Counted from the first letter of the stretch, positions 1-7,924 are shown. The stretch: DNA of 64,000 nt from Plantactinospora sp. BC1 (GCF_003030345.1 NZ_CP028158.1:6386001-6450000), one strand, 5' to 3'. Notes: generated by a model from the letters alone, not told the origin. Numbers and translations are program-made.

Positions 1-156
1 AGCGTCACGGTTGCGTCGCTTACCGTACCCCTGTCGGTCGATCTCGTGTCCTGACGGACGGCCCGAAACCGTTCGAACCTTTGGCGCTCAGCCCATTGCC
101 GTTGCCCGCCCCAGTAACCGTTCGATAGCGTCTGGTAGCCGAACGGAGGGTTGTTT

Positions 157-918
157 GTGAGCCTGGCGCAGGTCGCTGCCTCGCTCTCGGCGGTGCTCCT
201 CGACATCGCCGGGCTTCGGGCACAGATCGCGGCCAACGCCAAGGCGGTAGCCGGAAGAACCGAAACCCTCGTCGCCCTGACCCAGGGCAGCCGGCATCCC
301 TCGGTCGAACAGGCTATCCGGAACGGCGCCGCGACGCTGGAGCGGCTACGGGAGGCCGATCAACAGGCTGCCGGTGCGGTGGCGGCGATCGTGGAGTACG
401 GGCGGGCCATCGGCATCGATCTGCCGGCGCCCGCCCAACCAGGTCCGAGTTCACCGGCCCCCCGGCCGCGACGCTCGGATCCGGAAGCGTCAGTCGAATC
501 CACGCCCTCCGACGCGATTGCCGCGATCGGGCGAAGCCTTCCGGTTCGGGCCAGCGCACGGGACCGCACCACCGGGATGTTCGCCGGTGAACTCATTGTC
601 AGCGGCGAAGATCCTGCGACGGTAGCCGACCTTCGCCCGCTCCCTGGTGGCGGATGGCCGGACTCCGTCATCAGCCACGTGGAGAGCCATGTCGCGGCAC
701 GGATGCGTCGGCAGAACCTGTCAGAGGGCGAAGTCGTACTCAACAACATCACCTGCGGTAACCGCGGATTCGACGCCGACTGGCCCGCGACCTGCGAACG
801 CTATATTCGCGACCTGTTGCCGGCCGGATCCCGGCTGACCGTCTGGGCGACGCCGGACGGCGGCGCGACCTGGTGGACGCGGACCTACCGAGGTACGGGT
901 GAGAGGATAAAGAAGTGA
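157..918 (+). CDS. SCP1.201/DddA-like cytidine deaminase toxin
   Basis: Predicted 253-aa polymorphic toxin. Residues 1-90 are a mostly helical alanine-rich N-terminus resembling small-helical type VII secretion leaders. Residues 92-125 are a Pro/Ser linker. The C-terminal ~85 residues match the SCP1.201-like deaminase fold (DddA family, which deaminates cytosine in double-stranded DNA): an H-V-E motif (H174, E176), then a strand ending in N-N, Cys200 and Cys213 as zinc ligands, then L-L-P-A-G-S-x-L-T-V. The GTG at 157 is chosen because GGAGGG at 145-150 sits six bases upstream; the TTG at 151 would touch it. The stop overlaps the next start by GTGA. Seen: motifs and coupling. Inferred: DNA as substrate and secretion by a type VII system. 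Confidence 0.8.
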   Translation: MSLAQVAASLSAVLLDIAGLRAQIAANAKAVAGRTETLVALTQGSRHPSVEQAIRNGAATLERLREADQQAAGAVAAIVEYGRAIGIDLPAPAQPGPSSPAPRPRRSDPEASVESTPSDAIAAIGRSLPVRASARDRTTGMFAGELIVSGEDPATVADLRPLPGGGWPDSVISHVESHVAARMRRQNLSEGEVVLNNITCGNRGFDADWPATCERYIRDLLPAGSRLTVWATPDGGATWWTRTYRGTGERIKK

Positions 919-1307
919 CATACCGGGTCAGTTACGACATGGACGAAGAGACTCTGCCCGATGCCGAGGCTGTTTCCGCCTTCTTCGACAAACGGGCACA
1001 CCGGATCGCCCCGCACGGCCGCCGAGCGAACACGTACTGGATCGGCCCGGCCGGCGGCGAGGACGTTCTGCGGGTGGACCTGGACTACGACGCGGGCCGC
1101 GCGGCACTGCGCTGGCTCCCCGACAACAGCCACGGCGTGGAACTGGGGCCGGGTGCCCCCATCGTGGTCCTCGAATCCTCCGATCATCCGCCGGTCACCA
1201 TCCCCGGCAACCTGGCTCGGGTCTCGATCGACCTGGCCCGTGCGGCCGTCGCCGCCTACATCCGGACCGGGCAACGTCCATCCACCGTCGCGTGGTCCGC
1301 CGGCTGA
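915..1307 (+). CDS. Imm1-family immunity protein
   Basis: Predicted 130-aa soluble acidic protein, translationally coupled to the deaminase toxin through a GTGA overlap. The pattern fits Imm1 immunity proteins: an N-terminal Y-x-V-S-Y segment, a central strand-rich part with G-G-E-D-V-L-R-V-D and a conserved Trp, and a C-terminal helix followed by T-G-Q-R-P-S-T-V-A-W. Imm1 proteins commonly accompany SCP1.201-type deaminases in actinobacteria. Its likely job is to bind and block the deaminase in the producing cell. There is no signal peptide, so cytoplasmic action is expected. Family assignment rests on motif recall and context, not on an alignment. Confidence 0.75.
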   Translation: MTYRVSYDMDEETLPDAEAVSAFFDKRAHRIAPHGRRANTYWIGPAGGEDVLRVDLDYDAGRAALRWLPDNSHGVELGPGAPIVVLESSDHPPVTIPGNLARVSIDLARAAVAAYIRTGQRPSTVAWSAG

Positions 1308-1344
1308 CCGGCAACAGCAGAATGGCCTTCGCCGGCAGCGGGAC

Positions 1345-1378
1345 CGCCAGGCGAGCCTGGCGACTCCACCCGAGTCGC
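1345..1378. terminator. two overlapping hairpins between convergent genes
   Basis: Hairpin A has a 7-bp stem (CGCCAGG, loop CGAG, CCTGGCG) at 1345-1362. Hairpin B has a 7-bp stem (GCGACTC, loop CACCC, GAGTCGC) at 1360-1378. They share bases 1360-1362, so they cannot both form fully. They sit 38 bp after the immunity stop and just after the stop of the opposing gene, the position expected of a bidirectional terminator. No U tract is present, as is usual in high-GC actinobacteria. Confidence 0.55.
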
Positions 1379-1385
1379 GGGTGAC

Positions 1386-1664
1386 TCATGGATTGGTATT
1401 TCGGAGACAGGCACCGGGGTGGCCGTCCCGGGCGTCGCATCGGCCACCTGCCGGAAGCAGCCGATCGCAATAGACCCGACGGCGTACGTCCTGGGCGTCC
1501 TCGGCCGAGACGGTGATCTCGCCGACATCCACCAGGCCGAGGAAGGCCAGCGAGTCGGCCAGGCAGGCCGCCAGGTCGGCGGCGGCCTCGATGTCGGATA
1601 CGACAACCGGCAGGTGGATGACGTGCCGACCCGACACGTCAGCCACCCGGTCACCGTCGTTCAT
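1386..1664 (-). CDS. small Cys-rich hypothetical protein, paralogue A
   Basis: Predicted 92-aa protein of unknown function. The ATG at 1664 overlaps the stop of the upstream DivIVA-domain gene by ATGA, which supports this start over a longer frame beginning at 1709. The centre contains H-V-I-H-L-P-V, then a helical alanine/leucine stretch, then E-I-T-V-S-A-E-D-A-Q, and the end has C-D-R-L-L-x4-R-C-x6-G-x4-C. The three Cys and the His may bind metal or form disulfides. A clear paralogue with the same Cys pattern is encoded at 13638-14051, and the two are also similar in DNA. No function can be assigned. Confidence 0.7.
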   Translation of the reverse strand: MNDGDRVADVSGRHVIHLPVVVSDIEAAADLAACLADSLAFLGLVDVGEITVSAEDAQDVRRRVYCDRLLPAGGRCDARDGHPGACLRNTNP

Positions 1665-1975
1665 CGCCGCTCCGCGCGATGGCGGCCGGACGAGTTCCGG
1701 CTCTGCCACTGCCGAAGGTGCACCTTGAGCCGTTCGTTCTCGGTGCGGACCATTGCCAACTCGTCCTGGAGCGCTGTCAGGGTCTCCGCCAGCGCGGTGA
1801 GGAAGAGCCGCACCTCCGACGGTCGGTACCCACGCCGGCCAAACGGCGTGAGTGGGAAGGTCGCTGTCCGGATCTGGCCGGGGATCGGCGGGGGGTGGAC
1901 GCCGCCGCCGTAGAGCGTGCCGCTCGGCCGAGCCTCGGCGGGCGTGCGCCGTGCTCGCCGACCGTAGTCGCTCAT
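1661..1975 (-). CDS. DivIVA-domain small protein
   Basis: Predicted 104-aa protein. After a basic N-terminus there is F-P-L-T-P-F-G-R-R-G-Y-R-P-S-E-V-R-L-F-L (about residues 40-60), the signature of the DivIVA N-terminal domain, in which a G-Y-x3-E-V motif precedes a coiled coil. A short coiled coil follows to about residue 90, then a basic tail. DivIVA proteins sense membrane curvature or serve as polar scaffolds; this one is much shorter than the cell-pole Wag31 encoded at 40928-41737, so it may be an accessory paralogue. The start overlaps the stop of the upstream frame (ATGA), and the stop overlaps the next gene's ATG. Confidence 0.7.
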   Translation of the reverse strand: MSDYGRRARRTPAEARPSGTLYGGGVHPPPIPGQIRTATFPLTPFGRRGYRPSEVRLFLTALAETLTALQDELAMVRTENERLKVHLRQWQSRNSSGRHRAERR

Positions 1976-2317
1976 TGGGTTGACCCCTCGCCGATGAGGG
2001 TGGTCAGGTCGATGTAGGGGTCGGCCCGTCGCACCACGACATCGATGGCCCCGTCGGGAGAACCCACGAGCCGCCAGCACCCGGCGCCCCCACCTGGCGA
2101 GCCGGCACGGGTGTGGGTGCGCGTCCCAGAGACAACGCGGTCCCGTCGGCTCGTCGTCGGACACGTGCAGGACGAGCGCGCGAACGGCGAACCGGACGTG
2201 CTCCTCACCGATCCAGACGGGAAGCGGGATCTCCCACTCCTCCGACGCTTTCGGCTCCTCCGGCTCCGGCTCTTCCGACTCCGGTGGCTGCGCGGCGGCC
2301 GGCAAACCATCCACCAC
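1972..2317 (-). pseudogene. frameshifted small hypothetical gene upstream of the DivIVA-domain gene
   Basis: Two overlapping minus-strand frames together make one sensible protein of about 114 aa. The first part runs from GTG 2317, preceded by GAGGGGAGAG, through an acidic Glu/Pro stretch, then W-E-I-P-L-P-V-W-I-G and H-V-S-D-D-E-P-T-G-P-R-C-L-W. The second part ends with D-G-A-I-D-V-V-V-R-R-A-D-P-Y-I-D-L-T-T and a stop overlapping the next ATG. Removing one G from GGG at 2056-2058 joins them, and the total length minus one is divisible by three. This is a real decay mutation, a programmed slip, or a sequencing error. Function unknown. Confidence 0.6.
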
Positions 2318-2500
2318 AGCTCTCCCCTCGATCGGGTTCTCTGGAGTGGCACCGAGGCGGGCGGGGTCGTTCGTCACGTAAGGGGGAAGGCGACGACCGG
2401 CGGCCCAGCACCCGCCCCGGGCCATGGAACGAGACTGCCGAAGACCCGACGCCACAAGCGAGACGCGCAGTAGATCGCCAACATCAATCGCGAGTGTTCT

Positions 2501-2533
2501 GTTGTGCTGATAGGTCCCGCCGATCAGCACAAC
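2501..2533. promoter_or_regulatory. perfect 11-bp inverted repeat, candidate operator
   Basis: GTTGTGCTGAT at 2501-2511 and its exact reverse complement at 2523-2533 are separated by 11 bp. The element lies in the divergent gap, 71 bp upstream of the HTH regulator start and upstream of the minus-strand small-gene run. The position suits an operator, perhaps for the neighbouring HTH protein. A weak promoter-like TTCCAA-N17-TAGCAT follows between it and the gene. Binding is inferred only. Confidence 0.45.
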
Positions 2534-2604
2534 CGATCGCCTCTTCCAAATGGCCTTGTGCAGCTATAGCATGCCGTCATGGACAGCCACTGGCCGGAGA
2601 CAGG

Positions 2605-3954
2605 ATGAACGTTCATCCAGGCTCAGGACCGGCGATCCCCAAAAACTTCTGGGAGCGAGATGATATCCGTCCGGCCCTCGCCAAGCGAGATGTTGCAACC
2701 GTGTTCCGATTTCTACAACGGTGCGGTGTATCTCAGCGGCATATAGCAGCCTTGACCGGCCAGTCACAGTCAGAGATCTCCGAGATCATAAAAGGGCGCC
2801 AGGTAATGGCGTACGACGTACTCCTCCGCATCGCCGAAGGTCTCAGCATTCCTCGTGGCTATATGGGGTTGGCATCCAGTACGGATCACGGCGAGCAAAG
2901 TTCGATGTCGGCCGCAGTCACCATCAGTAGTTGGTCCGCGAAACAGTCGCTTGCACGCTCGGCGCAAGTCGTAGTCGGCGATGTCGCCTCCAACATCTGG
3001 ACTCAGCCACTACGCCTGGAGTCCACGCCGGTCCCCGAGCAAATAGGTCTCGTGGACGTCGACCGACTCCGGAACATAGCCGCCGGCCTACGTGCGCTCG
3101 ACTATCAGTTCGGCGGTGGCTACTGCCGGGACGCGGTCGGCGCCCAGGTCCGATGGGCGCAGCAACTTCTGACGTGCAAGCAGGAGGATGCGGTTAAGCG
3201 CGTGTTGCACATCGCGCTCGCGGATCTCCACAACCTCGCAGGGTGGACCTCGTTCGACGTCGGTCTGGACATCTCTGCCAAGGAGCACTTTGTGCGCGCC
3301 CTTGAGCAGGCGAAACACGCCCAAGAGCCGTCACTAATGGCCAAGGCGCTCTACTGTCTCGGCCGCCTCCACCTGCACCATCACCTGCTGCCCGAAGCAT
3401 TGAAATTCTTCCAGCTCGGTCAGATTGCCGCACAGGAGTCGGGATCCGAACTGGCCGTGGCGTTGCTCTGTGCCAATGAGGCATGGACATACGGCCTACT
3501 CGGCGACGAGGGTCAGGTGCTCAAGTCCGCCGGCCGCGCAGAAGACGAGTTCTCCCGCGCACACGAGAGCAAGGCACCAACCTGGATGACCTTCTTCACC
3601 AGGGCAGATTTGAACGCATGCATCGCGATGGCCAAGGCGTCCCTGCCGCAGGCTCCACCCCGACACAGGCAGGCAGCGATCGCCGGCTTCCATCTGAGCC
3701 TCTCCATGAGGGCAGAGCACATGGCGCGAAGCCGAGCGTTCGAGCTGACTGCCCTCGCGAGGCTGCACCTGATGGACGGCGATTTTGATCATGGCTCGGC
3801 TGTGGGTCACCTGGCCGTCGACGCGGCGCAACAGGTGCGGTCGTCACGTGTCCTTGACCGGCTGACGCCGCTGCTCACAGAGGCCCAGCGACATCGGCAC
3901 CATGCCGACGTGCTGTGCCTCCAAGAAAGGATTGCTACGCTGCGCGAGGTATGA
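2605..3954 (+). CDS. XRE-type HTH regulator with TPR-like C-terminus
   Basis: Predicted 449-aa cytoplasmic regulator. Residues about 30-85 form an XRE-like helix-turn-helix (V-S-Q-R-H-I-A-A-L-T-G, then S-E-I-S-E-I-I-K-G-R). The remaining ~350 residues are all-helical with repeated A-L-x2-A and L-x2-A-x4 patterns resembling tetratricopeptide repeats, as in large actinobacterial HTH-TPR regulators. The ATG at 2605 is preceded by GGAGA at 2596-2600; the open frame upstream is not coding in character. It is joined to the following kinase gene by an ATGA overlap, an arrangement common in Micromonospora and Streptomyces. GC content is lower than in the flanking core genes. The ligand and targets are unknown. 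Confidence 0.8.
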   Translation: MNVHPGSGPAIPKNFWERDDIRPALAKRDVATVFRFLQRCGVSQRHIAALTGQSQSEISEIIKGRQVMAYDVLLRIAEGLSIPRGYMGLASSTDHGEQSSMSAAVTISSWSAKQSLARSAQVVVGDVASNIWTQPLRLESTPVPEQIGLVDVDRLRNIAAGLRALDYQFGGGYCRDAVGAQVRWAQQLLTCKQEDAVKRVLHIALADLHNLAGWTSFDVGLDISAKEHFVRALEQAKHAQEPSLMAKALYCLGRLHLHHHLLPEALKFFQLGQIAAQESGSELAVALLCANEAWTYGLLGDEGQVLKSAGRAEDEFSRAHESKAPTWMTFFTRADLNACIAMAKASLPQAPPRHRQAAIAGFHLSLSMRAEHMARSRAFELTALARLHLMDGDFDHGSAVGHLAVDAAQQVRSSRVLDRLTPLLTEAQRHRHHADVLCLQERIATLREV

Positions 3955-4862
3955 GCGCGCATGCTGACCCCCTACAAGGTCGCCTCGGACCGGCCAGGTT
4001 GAAGATGATCGTGGCTGCCACATGCCGCGAGACAGGGCTTGACCCAACCGACGCCACTCTGATCAAGTTCACCAACAACGCCGTCTTCCGGCTACCCCGA
4101 GAGTCTGTCGTGCTGCGAATCGCAGGTTCGGCGACGATGCGCAACCGGGTGACTAAGGTGTTGCAGGTCACTAACTGGCTTGCGAAACACAACTTCCCCG
4201 CCGTACGCCCCCTAAAGAGCATCGAGCAACCGCTGCTTATCGATGGCGATGTTGTCACCCTTTGGAAACAGGTACCCGAGGGTGGGCCACCGGCCAACGG
4301 AAGGCATCTCGGCGAAATACTCAAACAGCTCCATCATATCGCCGACAGGCCACCAATGCTCCCACTCTGGGACCCGATCAGCAGCATCCGCAGCAGACTC
4401 GATGAAGCAGAAATACTTGGCGCCGAAAATTACGCTCGACTACTTGACGTAAGCAGTGAAATCGAGAGTGACCTGAGTGGCCTCGCATACGATCTGCCGC
4501 CAGGCTTGATTCACGGCGACGCGACCGTCGCGAACCTCATTACAGGAAACACCCATCCGATTTTATGCGATTTTGACGCAGCAAGTTTGGGCCCACGCGA
4601 ATGGGATCTGACGCCCGTGGCGACCGGCCATCTTCGCTTTGAGCCAACAGGAAACAACCAATCACTAATAGTCGAAGCCTATGGATTCGACATCACGGAA
4701 TGGCCCGGCTTTTCTGTCCTGCGGCGTCTTCGAGAGCTGCAATTGGTCACAAGCGTTCTGCCTGTCTTGCAGAGCAATTCAAGCCTCCAACCGCAATGGC
4801 AACACCGGTTAAGGACTTTCCTTGGCAAAGACACTGGGCAACGTTGGCACCTGTACGGATAG
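3951..4862 (+). CDS. APH-family phosphotransferase (aminoglycoside phosphotransferase-like)
   Basis: Predicted 303-aa kinase-fold protein. The catalytic loop H-G-D-x4-N is at residues 188-195 and the metal-binding D-F-D at 207-209, typical of the APH/choline kinase family. An N-terminal lobe with V-V-L-R-I-A (residues 53-58) supplies the nucleotide-binding part. The start is ATG 3951, overlapping the HTH-TPR stop (ATGA), so the two are probably co-expressed and functionally linked. The real substrate is unknown: members phosphorylate antibiotics, sugars, amino alcohols or proteins. DNA here is visibly AT-richer than the genome core, which suggests acquisition. The gene ends convergent with the methylase gene, with a 49-bp gap that shows no clear hairpin. 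Confidence 0.75.
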   Translation: MSAHADPLQGRLGPARLKMIVAATCRETGLDPTDATLIKFTNNAVFRLPRESVVLRIAGSATMRNRVTKVLQVTNWLAKHNFPAVRPLKSIEQPLLIDGDVVTLWKQVPEGGPPANGRHLGEILKQLHHIADRPPMLPLWDPISSIRSRLDEAEILGAENYARLLDVSSEIESDLSGLAYDLPPGLIHGDATVANLITGNTHPILCDFDAASLGPREWDLTPVATGHLRFEPTGNNQSLIVEAYGFDITEWPGFSVLRRLRELQLVTSVLPVLQSNSSLQPQWQHRLRTFLGKDTGQRWHLYG

Positions 4863-4911
4863 CGGCTAGGCGAATGACAGGACATGGCATGGTCAAGCTC
4901 CTGCCTGACGC

Positions 4912-7704
4912 TCAGTCGAGATCCTCGAAATCGAACGCCCTCTGACCATCGGTAGCATCGCCATTGGTGGGCACACTCTTAGCTGACATAATGTCTGACC
5001 AGGACGTTACCAAGCTATTGAAGCGGAGTGCGGTCTGGGGCCATCTATTCCTGGCGGCACCGAATAACAAATAAGAAAGCTCTCTGACTGCATCCACGTT
5101 GACTCGCTTCTCAAGCCTTAACATCAACGCACCAGCCGCCTGTACCCCTTGTTCCTCCAGCGTCCTAGACAGGTGAAGTGCGCCCTCCCATACTGTCGGC
5201 CGGTCGTCGCGCTCTGGATCGTACCTCGGATCAAGTTCGTTTGGCGCCACAAGACATGCCTTACCGGCACGGGCTCGTGCAACTCGCGCCCGCTCGAGGC
5301 CCCCTAGCGATATATTCAAAGCTCTTGCCAGCGTTTCCGCGTCACCAGAAGTACCCTCATCAAACCCGTAGCCTTCGAACCATTTGACACACCAACGAGT
5401 GACGGGGTCAAAATCTCCCTCCTGCTCCGAAAGTACCTCTGCTAAAACCTCGTTGATCAAGATGAGGGCGGTATGCACACGCATTGTCGCGCCACTTGGC
5501 TCCGAGACCCTCGCATAACGAGAAAATACCTTCATCCCGGGCCCAATTGCGGCCTGAGCCAAATCAACTGGCGCGATATTCTTGTGCTGTAGCTCGCGCA
5601 GCGCTCCTGGCAGTTCCTCCTCTAGTGCACCAATAAAGGTCCGCCGGTCTACGACTTCAGCATCCTTGGGGCGCGGTCGGAGCACGAGAACGACTGAAGA
5701 TGCCAAGGCATTAGAACCCACATCGCGAACCCGACCGGATCGCTCGCTACGAACAGGCCATGTTCCGGTCACGGTCCAACCCGCGTCAATCATTCCCTCA
5801 AGAAGAGTCTGCCAGCCAGTCGACACCTCACCTTCGTTGGATTGCTCCGATTGCTTGTAGGCGTAATATACCGTGAGTGGAACCTCGGAATTGGCCTGCC
5901 TCCTAGCGGCCGAGAATACCGCTCTGAAGCCGTCCTCGAAAAAGTCGTCCGCCGCCTTAGCGCCACCATGTCGAGCCGGATCCGCTACCAACTCGTCGGC
6001 CTTCGGCACAAGCAGCGTCTGCATCAAGGTGCCCGCGATGTCGCCCAACGCTTGCCGAAGCCATACGTAGTAGAAGTCAGAAAGACTCGCATACCCGACA
6101 TTGCTGTAATATGGTGGATCAGTTGAGACCGCGAGCCCCTGGTACTCGCGGGCTTTCGCGTCTCGCTGGACGGCAACGCCTGCTGAACGCGAGGGCAGGA
6201 ATGCAAGCACTTTTGATACCCAGCTCGCGCTAGTGCCAATTTCCGCCGGCCCTACATAGAAGGGGTTCGCCTCAGCGAAGTCCCAACTCATGGAGATCGT
6301 CTGGAGTTTGAAGAGCCCGCCAATTCCTTCTTTACTCGGCGCAGGATTCCACATGTTCAAACGAGTCATTGAGCCACAGGTCCGACTGAATGCAATCGCT
6401 AGATACAACGCCACAGTGTCAGCATAAGCGACCGAATCAGTACCGCCGTCCGCCAATCGGGAACCCGCGAGACGCCCAGTCGCAAGGATCGTTTGCAGTA
6501 CCTGACTGCGAACCTCTTGAACAAGATCCCGGATGTACACGAGCGTCGTTAGCTGACGATTTGTGAAGAGATCGACATGGCGCGTCATGCCATATCCCTG
6601 TACCCGGAAGCCGAGCGCCTGTTCGGGCAACTCAGTATCCGGAACATCGGCGGGGCGGGGGACAGTGGCAGCAATCAAATGTTCGTCAGTGGGCGCGAGG
6701 TAGGTACGTCGCCGATTCCCTTCAACAGCAAGCGCCATGAGTTGCTCGGCTAACCGGCCCTCCTTGCCCTCGGTCCGAATATAGACCAAAGGCACGACAG
6801 TATCGCAGCCGATACAAAAGGCACGGTTATCGCCTACGGTTCCGTCACTCAGCTTCGTCGGAGCCTGGCGTACGTCGTGGCCGATGGAGAATTCGACACG
6901 GCCGTTGACGACGGATGGGACGACGTACGCCTCCTTGCCCTTCTTCTTGCCGAGCCACCAGGAGCGGACCAGCGGCATCATGATGCCGCAGGCGGGATTG
7001 GGACACTTCACGGTGCGGGCCCAGATCCATGCGATGACGGTGGCCTCCGAGCCGTCCGGCAGCTTCGCCTTCGGATACAGGTGCCCGATGCGCTTCTCCG
7101 CCTCGTCGCGCATCCACTGGCCATACCGGCGTACGTCCTCGGCCAGTCCGGTGGCGCCCGGCCAGCCGCCGAGCTTCGACTCGGCCGCGCCGGGAAAGAC
7201 CGGCGGCATGCCGGCCCACTTCGGCGGGATCTCGATCAGTGCCTTGTTGATGAGCACCGCCACCGGGTTCAGGTCCGAGGCGTGTGCCTCCAGGCCGAGC
7301 CGCTGCGCCTCCAGCGGGATCGTGCCGCCGCCCGCGAACGGGTCCAGGATCGGCGGAGGGTTGCCGTCGCAGGACTTCCAGATCTCGGCCCGCGCCTTGG
7401 CCAGCACTCGCTCGTCGTTGGAGTTCTCCCACTTCACCAGCTCGCGGATGATGTCGAAGAGCCGCTCCCGCTCGACCTGCTGTGCCTCCGATGTGGGGAA
7501 CTGGTCGGGATGCGCCGACGGATCGTCGACGAGTTGGGCGAAGAGGACCGCCCGTGCGGCAGCCAGCGGCCGGCGGGCCCACCAGAGGTGCAGGGTCGAG
7601 GGGTGGCCGTGCCGGATCGACTTCTCCCGCGCCGCCTCGCGGTTGATGTCCTCCAGCGGCAGCGCAACCTCGATCAGCTTGCGCTTGTACGGCTGCTTCC
7701 CCAT
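4912..7704 (-). CDS. DUF1156-containing Zn-ribbon DNA methylase
   Basis: Predicted 930-aa SAM-dependent DNA methyltransferase of the COG1743/DUF1156 type. The N-terminus carries the DUF1156 signature (K-L-I-E-V-A-L-P-L, then R-H-G-H-P-S-T-L-H-L-W-W-A-R-R-P). The SAM motif D-P-F-A-G-G-G-T is at 121-128, Zn-ribbon cysteines at 234-239 and 297-300, and the catalytic D-P-P-Y-Y at 529-533, which indicates amino (N6-A or N4-C) methylation. ATG 7704 is chosen for its strong GGGAGGGGG ribosome site. The family occurs in anti-phage operons with large helicases, and here a SNF2-type helicase lies 1 kb away. Odd: the last two thirds of the gene are much poorer in GC than the first third, changing near 6850. 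Confidence 0.85.
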   Translation of the reverse strand: MGKQPYKRKLIEVALPLEDINREAAREKSIRHGHPSTLHLWWARRPLAAARAVLFAQLVDDPSAHPDQFPTSEAQQVERERLFDIIRELVKWENSNDERVLAKARAEIWKSCDGNPPPILDPFAGGGTIPLEAQRLGLEAHASDLNPVAVLINKALIEIPPKWAGMPPVFPGAAESKLGGWPGATGLAEDVRRYGQWMRDEAEKRIGHLYPKAKLPDGSEATVIAWIWARTVKCPNPACGIMMPLVRSWWLGKKKGKEAYVVPSVVNGRVEFSIGHDVRQAPTKLSDGTVGDNRAFCIGCDTVVPLVYIRTEGKEGRLAEQLMALAVEGNRRRTYLAPTDEHLIAATVPRPADVPDTELPEQALGFRVQGYGMTRHVDLFTNRQLTTLVYIRDLVQEVRSQVLQTILATGRLAGSRLADGGTDSVAYADTVALYLAIAFSRTCGSMTRLNMWNPAPSKEGIGGLFKLQTISMSWDFAEANPFYVGPAEIGTSASWVSKVLAFLPSRSAGVAVQRDAKAREYQGLAVSTDPPYYSNVGYASLSDFYYVWLRQALGDIAGTLMQTLLVPKADELVADPARHGGAKAADDFFEDGFRAVFSAARRQANSEVPLTVYYAYKQSEQSNEGEVSTGWQTLLEGMIDAGWTVTGTWPVRSERSGRVRDVGSNALASSVVLVLRPRPKDAEVVDRRTFIGALEEELPGALRELQHKNIAPVDLAQAAIGPGMKVFSRYARVSEPSGATMRVHTALILINEVLAEVLSEQEGDFDPVTRWCVKWFEGYGFDEGTSGDAETLARALNISLGGLERARVARARAGKACLVAPNELDPRYDPERDDRPTVWEGALHLSRTLEEQGVQAAGALMLRLEKRVNVDAVRELSYLLFGAARNRWPQTALRFNSLVTSWSDIMSAKSVPTNGDATDGQRAFDFEDLD

Positions 7705-7883
7705 ACGTCCCCCTCCCGAGCCCACACGCGGCGTCAGCACGATACCGCCACCGTCCCGAACCGCCTCCGAGACTGTCTGCTTGCGGTCAGCTACCGCAAC
7801 AAAATCCCCTGTTCGGCACCAAATGCCACCAGGTCGGCTCGCCGCAATCGCGAAGCAGTGGATTGACCTTCAGTAACGGAACA

Positions 7884-7924
7884 CTCACTCTCGATTCGCG
7901 AAACGACCGACTGGAGAGAGTGAG
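7884..7924 (+). promoter_or_regulatory. inverted repeat over the ribosome site of the RNase H-like gene
   Basis: CTCACTCTC at 7884-7892 is the exact reverse complement of GAGAGTGAG at 7916-7924, with a 23-bp spacer. The second arm overlaps the purine-rich ribosome-binding region just before GTG 7931. If transcribed, the stem could hide the ribosome site; as DNA it could be an operator between the divergent methylase and RNase H-like genes. Either role is inferred. Confidence 0.35.

Noticed and set aside
1-156. Coding sequence or promoter before the toxin
   Set aside because: Short overlapping frames have no coding character, and no clear -10/-35 pair could be picked with confidence.
2113-2604. 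N-terminal extension of the HTH-TPR protein
   Set aside because: Open but Arg/Pro-rich with no ribosome site, antisense to the frameshifted small gene; ATG 2605 with GGAGA is the better start.
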